A DNA stretch of 64,000 nt from Hydrogenophaga sp. (lineage in GTDB: Bacteria > Pseudomonadota > Gammaproteobacteria > Burkholderiales > Burkholderiaceae_C): assembly GCF_030373245.1 (NCBI RefSeq), contig NZ_JAUCZF010000006.1:186001-250000 (forward strand), in the 5' to 3' direction. How positions within the stretch are numbered: position 1 is the first letter of the stretch; each line of letters opens with the position of its first letter. This document shows, in pieces, positions 59,061 through 64,000 of this stretch. A program made the translations under genes and the position numbers. A model generated the notes under the pieces. That model had not been told where the DNA came from and made no database searches. It saw only the letters and a list, made by a program, of their open reading frames with translations.

Positions 59061-59890
59061 GATGCCAGCCCCAGACGGCGCACGATCTCCAGGGTGGCCG
59101 CGCTCTGGTTCATGCTGTAGAAATGCAGCCCGGGCACACCGGCATTGCGCAGCTGGTCGCACAGGTCGGTCACCACATCCAGGCCAAACGCCTTGATCGA
59201 CGCAGTGTCGTCGCCGTAGGCCTGCAGCCGCAACCGGATCCAGCGCGGAATCTCGGCCCCGCAGGCATCCGAGAAACGCAACAGTTGCGACGAGCTGCTG
59301 ATGGGCATGATGCCGGGCACCACCGGCACGTCGGCACCCAGGTGGTAGGCATCGTCCACGAAGCGGAAGTAGGCATCGCTGTTGTAGAAATACTGGGTAA
59401 TCGCCGCGTCAGCACCTGCCTTCACCTTGGCCGCATACGCCTGCACATCCGCCTCGGGTGACTTCGCTTGCGGATGCACCTCGGGATAGGCCGCCACCTC
59501 GATGTGAAAGTCGCTCCCGCAGTCCTCGCGGATGAAGGCGACCAGATCGCTGGCGAAATGGAACTCACCACCCAGACCATATCCGCTGGGCAGGTCACCG
59601 CGCAACGCCACCAGCCGTTTCACGCCCATGGACTTGAGTGTGGCCAGTTGCTCTCGCACGCTGGCCTTGGTGGCGCCCACGCAGGAAAAGTGCGAAGCCG
59701 CATCCACACCCTCGGCCAGGATTTCACCCACCGTGTCAAAAGTGCCCTGCTGGGTTGAGCCGCCTGCTCCATAGGTTACCGAACAGAACTCTGGCTTGAG
59801 CGCATAGAGCTGCTGTCGCACCGCGCGCAGCTTCACGGCACCCTCAGGCGTCTTGGGCGGAAAAAACTCGATGCTCAATGGCATTGCCAT
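59057..59890 (-). CDS. metF: 5,10-methylenetetrahydrofolate reductase
   Basis: A 277-residue FAD-dependent reductase supplying 5-methyl-THF for methionine synthesis. Landmarks are SIEFFPPKTPEG, SVTYGAGGSTQQGT, HFSCVGAT, LVALRGDLP and ITQYFYNSDAYFRF. The start MAMPLS at 59890 has AAGGAAA at good spacing, and the following TlyA-type gene ends 31 bp upstream. It lies in the ahcY-tlyA-metF-rlpA run. Confidence 0.96.
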   Translation of the reverse strand: MAMPLSIEFFPPKTPEGAVKLRAVRQQLYALKPEFCSVTYGAGGSTQQGTFDTVGEILAEGVDAASHFSCVGATKASVREQLATLKSMGVKRLVALRGDLPSGYGLGGEFHFASDLVAFIREDCGSDFHIEVAAYPEVHPQAKSPEADVQAYAAKVKAGADAAITQYFYNSDAYFRFVDDAYHLGADVPVVPGIMPISSSSQLLRFSDACGAEIPRWIRLRLQAYGDDTASIKAFGLDVVTDLCDQLRNAGVPGLHFYSMNQSAATLEIVRRLGLAS

Positions 59891-59921
59891 GGTGTTTCCT
59901 TGCTGCCCGGGGCGCCGCGCG

Positions 59922-60683
59922 TCAGGCGTTGCGGCTGGCCCAGACAAAAAATTCCCGGTTGCCATCACCCCCGGTGATGGCGCTCTCAAAATAACCGCGC
60001 AACACGAGGCCATGGTCGACACAGGCCTGCTCAATGCGCTGTTTCACCCGCCCGTAGCTGGTCGCATCTTTCACCAGCCCGCCCTTGCCGATGTGCTCGG
60101 GCTGCAATTCGAACTGCGGCTTGACCAGCATCAGCAAGCTGGCGCCCGGCTTCAGCAGCGGCACGATGGCCGGCCACACCAGTGTCTGCGAGATGAACGA
60201 CAGGTCGCCCACGATCAGGTCGAAGCTGGGGAGAGGCACCGCCTGGTCCAGCAGCGTCTGCAGCGACAGGTCGCGCGCATTGCACTGCTCGATACAGATC
60301 ACCCTCGCATCGGCGCGCAGCGTTGGGTGCAACTGCCCCTGCCCCACGTCCACGCCAACCACCGCGGCCGCACCGCGCTGCAGCAGGCAATCGGTGAAGC
60401 CACCGGTGCTCTGCCCCACGTCCAGACACCGCAGCCCAGCCACATCAATCCCTGTGTGCTCCAGCGCGGCATCCAGCTTCAAACCACCGCGCGAGACGAA
60501 GCGCGTCTCTGCCGAATCGAGCAGATGAAGCTCAGCGCCTTCGCGCAGCTCCTCGCCGTTCTTGCCCACCGCCCGCCACTCTCCGCCAGGCAGCCGCCAG
60601 TGCACGCCAGCCGCAATCAGCCGCTGCGCCTGAGAGCGCGTGGCGGCAAGACCGCGTTCAACCAGCAACTGATCAGCACGCAT
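59922..60683 (-). CDS. TlyA-family rRNA methyltransferase / hemolysin-like protein
   Basis: A 253-residue protein in this start choice: an N-terminal S4 domain (MRADQLLVERGLAATRSQAQRLI) and a FtsJ-like methyltransferase domain with LRCLDVGQSTGGFTDCLLQRG (SAM site) and FDLIVGDLSFISQTLVWP, and the lysine in VKPQFE. TlyA methylates 2'-O-ribose of rRNA cytidines in actinobacteria; homologues elsewhere are less characterised. GTG at 60692 is an alternative start with a better-placed GAGGG. Confidence 0.85.
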   Translation of the reverse strand: MRADQLLVERGLAATRSQAQRLIAAGVHWRLPGGEWRAVGKNGEELREGAELHLLDSAETRFVSRGGLKLDAALEHTGIDVAGLRCLDVGQSTGGFTDCLLQRGAAAVVGVDVGQGQLHPTLRADARVICIEQCNARDLSLQTLLDQAVPLPSFDLIVGDLSFISQTLVWPAIVPLLKPGASLLMLVKPQFELQPEHIGKGGLVKDATSYGRVKQRIEQACVDHGLVLRGYFESAITGGDGNREFFVWASRNA

Positions 60684-60710
60684 GCAGCGCACACCCTCAC
60701 TTCAGAGATG

Positions 60711-60737
60711 AGAAACGAGCGGCCCGAAGGCCGCTCG
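60711..60737 (-). terminator. Probable ahcY terminator hairpin with UUCG loop
   Basis: A 9-bp perfect stem CGAGCGGCC / GGCCGCTCG closed on the minus strand by a UUCG-type tetraloop and followed by TTTCTC. It lies between ahcY and the TlyA-type gene, so those two may not be fully co-transcribed. Confidence 0.65.
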
Positions 60738-60782
60738 AACCCAGGGCGCCGCCGATCCGGCTCTGCCGGTCGGCCAGCGCCG

Positions 60783-60817
60783 CCCCCTTGAGGGGGTCGC
60801 GCGCAGCGCGGCGGGGG
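60783..60817. repeat. REP-like element just after ahcY
   Basis: Palindrome CCCCCTTGAGGGGG (60783-60796) followed by TCGCGCGCAGCGCG and a GCGGGGG end, 3 bp from the ahcY stop codon. Same arrangement as the paaC and paaD-paaE copies. Confidence 0.75.
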
Positions 60818-60820
60818 TGT

Positions 60821-62254
<1,434 letters not shown>

Positions 62255-62307
62255 GGTGATGCGCTCCATTGAAGGTTGAAGAACCCCAACCGGTGCAATC
62301 CACAGGC

Positions 62308-62342
62308 AAAAAAAAAGCCCATCACACCAGAAGTGGATGAGC
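62308..62342 (-). terminator. Regulatory terminator of the ahcY SAH riboswitch
   Basis: On the minus strand GCTCATCCAC, loop TTCTG, GTGTGATGGGC (one bulge), then nine T. The 5' arm reuses the GCTCA bases that close the riboswitch pseudoknot, so aptamer and terminator are mutually exclusive. Confidence 0.8.
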
Positions 62343-62416
62343 GTCGTTGCAAGATGACTCCGAGCCTCACGCTCCTCGCTGACCGTGGTCAGGGGTGCGC
62401 TGCAACGCTCCTCGGA
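62338..62416 (-). ncRNA. SAH riboswitch (ahcY leader)
   Basis: Minus-strand leader beginning CCGAGGAGCGTTGCAGC and ending TTGCAACGACGCTCA, the conserved ends of the S-adenosylhomocysteine riboswitch. P1 pairs CCGAG (62415-62411) with CTCGG (62364-62360), and GAGCGTTGCA (62410-62401) forms the pseudoknot with TGCAACGACGCTC (62351-62339). SAH binding is known to switch such leaders on upstream of ahcY in betaproteobacteria. Confidence 0.9.
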
Positions 62417-62423
62417 AGCCATG

Positions 62424-62429
62424 ATTCTA
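62424..62429 (-). promoter_or_regulatory. Candidate -10 box for the ahcY transcript
   Basis: TAGAAT on the minus strand, 8 bp before the first base of the riboswitch P1 stem, so transcription would start at the aptamer. No clear -35 box. Confidence 0.45.
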
Positions 62430-62491
62430 TCGCAGGCGGGAAATCCCTGTGTGCGAAACTGCCGGGCTTTCATGCCCCAGTTGCTCGTCAC

Positions 62492-63289
62492 ATGACCCCG
62501 CTCGCTCTATGGCCTGAGTCCGCCCGCGCCGGCCTGCGCGGCGTGCTCACCGACATCGACGACACCCTGACCACCGAGGGCGCGATCACCCCGGACGCCC
62601 TGGGCGCGTTGTTTCGGCTGCAAAGCGCGGGTCTGCCGGTGTTTGCCATCACCGGCCGGCCGGCCGGCTGGAGCGAGGCGTTTGCCCTGAGCTGGCCAGT
62701 GCATGCCATCGTGGCCGAAAACGGCGCGGTGGCGCTGTCGCGCGGGGATGGCGGTGTGCTGCAGAGGGCCTATCTGCAGGATGCCGCCACGCGCCAGGTC
62801 AATTTCCAGCGACTGCAGGCGGTCGCCCAGCACATCCTGCGCACCCTGCCGCAAGCACGCCTGGCGACCGACAGCCCAGGGCGCGAGACCGACATCGCCA
62901 TCGATCACAGCGAATTCGCCCAGCTGGACGAGGCCGAGATCGCGCAAGTGGTGACCCTGATGCGCCAGGGCGGCCTGAACGCCACGGTGAGCTCCATCCA
63001 CATCAACGGCTGGATCGGCAGTCACGACAAGCTCGAAGGCGCGCGCTGGATTGTGCGTGAGCACCTGGGCCGCTCGCTGGACGACGAGCTCGATCACTGG
63101 GTCTACGTCGGCGACTCGACCAACGACGCGCGCATGTTCGGCCACTTCCCGCACAGTGTGGGCGTGGCCAATGTGGCGCGCTTCGTGCCCCAGCTCAGCC
63201 ACCTGCCGCGCTACCTCGCGGCAGGCGAGCGCGGTGCCGGGTTCGCCGAGGTGGTCGACGCCCTGCTCGCCGCACAGCCGACGGCATGA
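62492..63289 (+). CDS. HAD-superfamily phosphatase (type IIB, Cof/MPGP-like)
   Basis: A 265-residue haloacid dehalogenase. Motif I is [16 protein letters not shown] (DxDxT), motif II includes [10 protein letters not shown], and motif IV is [16 protein letters not shown] cap region ([17 protein letters not shown]) places it in the IIB group with mannosyl-3-phosphoglycerate phosphatase and Cof proteins. Substrate unknown. The ATG at 62492 is chosen over frames that cross the ahcY riboswitch; it overlaps the next gene by 4 nt. Confidence 0.83.
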   Translation: MTPLALWPESARAGLRGVLTDIDDTLTTEGAITPDALGALFRLQSAGLPVFAITGRPAGWSEAFALSWPVHAIVAENGAVALSRGDGGVLQRAYLQDAATRQVNFQRLQAVAQHILRTLPQARLATDSPGRETDIAIDHSEFAQLDEAEIAQVVTLMRQGGLNATVSSIHINGWIGSHDKLEGARWIVREHLGRSLDDELDHWVYVGDSTNDARMFGHFPHSVGVANVARFVPQLSHLPRYLAAGERGAGFAEVVDALLAAQPTA

Positions 63290-64000
63290 GCGAGCACCCG
63301 CTGCCACCTGGGACGGGGGGTGTCAGCGCCAGCGGTCTGGCGCCTGCGCCCCGGCAGGCCCGCCTGGGTCTGTTCGCTATCTTTGGCTCCACTTTTTTTG
63401 AGCTGGTGGGCTACTTCATGCTCACGCCCTTTCTGATCCTGCGCCTCAACGGCGATGGGGTATCGACCGCCGTCGTGGGCTTGTTTGCCGCCACTGGCTG
63501 GCTCGGCGTATTCCTCATGACGCCGTTTGCATCCGCCATCACGCAGCGCCTGGGGCGACGGCCCACGCTGTGGCTCGCCGCGCTGGTGCCGGTGCTGACC
63601 ACGACGGGCTTTCTGGCCACCACCTCCTTGCCCGGCTGGTTCGCGTTCAACCTGGTCGGCGGCATGGCCTCGGGACTGCGCTGGGTGCTGGCCGAAGCGG
63701 TGGTGGCGGAGTTTGCGCCGCCAGGTCAGCGCGGGCGCGCCATCGGGGTGTTCGAGACCATGGTCGGCACCACCTTCGTGATCGGACCGGCGCTGCTGGT
63801 GTGGACCGGTGCGCAGAACGACGCCGCGCTCTGGGTGGCGCTGGGCCTGCTGGTGGTAGGCCTGTGCTGGAGCCTGGTGATTCCGCGCATGCCAGACGCG
63901 GCTGATGCGCACAGCGCGAGGGTCGGCTTGGCGGGCGTGTGGCACGCCTTTCTGGCCCATCCGCTCATCATGGCGGTGGGTTTCATCGGCGGCTTTTTTG
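63286..64000 (+). CDS. MFS transporter, C-terminus outside window
   Basis: The first 238 residues of a major facilitator superfamily protein, cut by the right edge. Six or more hydrophobic segments are visible, with ITQRLGRRPTLWLAALVP as the conserved loop between TM2 and TM3 and PPGQRGRAIGVFETMVGTTFVIGP before TM5. The N-terminal GTGGVSASGLAPAPRQ tail is cytoplasmic. Co-transcribed with the HAD gene by 4-nt overlap. Drug/sugar substrate unknown. Confidence 0.87.
   Translation, partial: MSEHPLPPGTGGVSASGLAPAPRQARLGLFAIFGSTFFELVGYFMLTPFLILRLNGDGVSTAVVGLFAATGWLGVFLMTPFASAITQRLGRRPTLWLAALVPVLTTTGFLATTSLPGWFAFNLVGGMASGLRWVLAEAVVAEFAPPGQRGRAIGVFETMVGTTFVIGPALLVWTGAQNDAALWVALGLLVVGLCWSLVIPRMPDAADAHSARVGLAGVWHAFLAHPLIMAVGFIGGFF

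Overview
The window is about 64 kb of high-GC, gene-dense chromosome with short intergenic gaps and many 1-4 nt start/stop overlaps. I see no rRNA, tRNA, CRISPR array, insertion sequence or prophage. The gene set points to a betaproteobacterium of the order Burkholderiales, most likely family Comamonadaceae: a system I ccm cluster, ruvAB diverging from phoH-ybeY, an ahcY SAH riboswitch, a paaABCDE block behind a TetR-type palindrome, and GC-rich extragenic palindromes of a type I associate with that family. Genus cannot be fixed from sequence alone; Hydrogenophaga-like is a guess.

Layout. 1-6.4 kb: a LacI-regulated beta-1,3-glucan (laminarin-type) utilisation locus. It holds a GH1 beta-glucosidase, a GH16 endo-glucanase, two GH17 exo-glucanase-like proteins and a GPH-type sugar symporter cut by the left edge. 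Near-identical operators lie before the GH operon and before lacI. 6.4-11.7 kb: housekeeping genes (trxC, DUF2905, a MidA-type methyltransferase, a pteridine-reductase-like SDR with folB, ttcA, a DUF4136 lipoprotein, a small thioredoxin-like membrane protein). 11.8-18.9 kb: a complete ccmABCDEFGHI operon for cytochrome c maturation. 19-21.4 kb: a hybrid PAS sensor kinase. 21.5-25.1 kb: a histidine phosphatase, a D-threonine aldolase-like enzyme, and a protein fusing an alkylglycerol monooxygenase-like domain to a YhhN/TMEM86 lysoplasmalogenase-like domain. 25-29.4 kb: a MacAB/DevBCA-like tripartite ABC exporter with a SPOR protein. 29.4-34 kb: ruvBA, phoH, ybeY, dtd and a cation-diffusion transporter.

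34.1-45 kb: glgB-glgX-malQ-glgC-glgA-glgP, a full glycogen synthesis and breakdown operon. 45-52.3 kb: tyrS, an M23 peptidase, erpA, a bactofilin, a coiled-coil membrane protein, rpsI/rplM, rlmJ and a CAP-domain lipoprotein. 52.4-56.5 kb: paaABCDE, the ring-1,2-phenylacetyl-CoA epoxidase, behind a perfect 26-bp palindrome. 56.5-62.5 kb: an alpha/beta hydrolase and a methionine-cycle group (metY, a short RlpA-like lipoprotein, metF, a TlyA-type methyltransferase, and ahcY with an SAH riboswitch). 62.5-64 kb: a HAD phosphatase and an MFS transporter cut by the right edge.

The most unusual points are the AGMO-YhhN fusion, a REP-like palindrome translated in frame inside paaC, a beta-glucan locus whose enzymes all lack visible export signals, and the direct overlap between the SAH riboswitch pseudoknot strand and a terminator arm. 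The best candidate for something little described is the ether-lipid fusion protein. No wholly new multi-gene system could be demonstrated from sequence alone.
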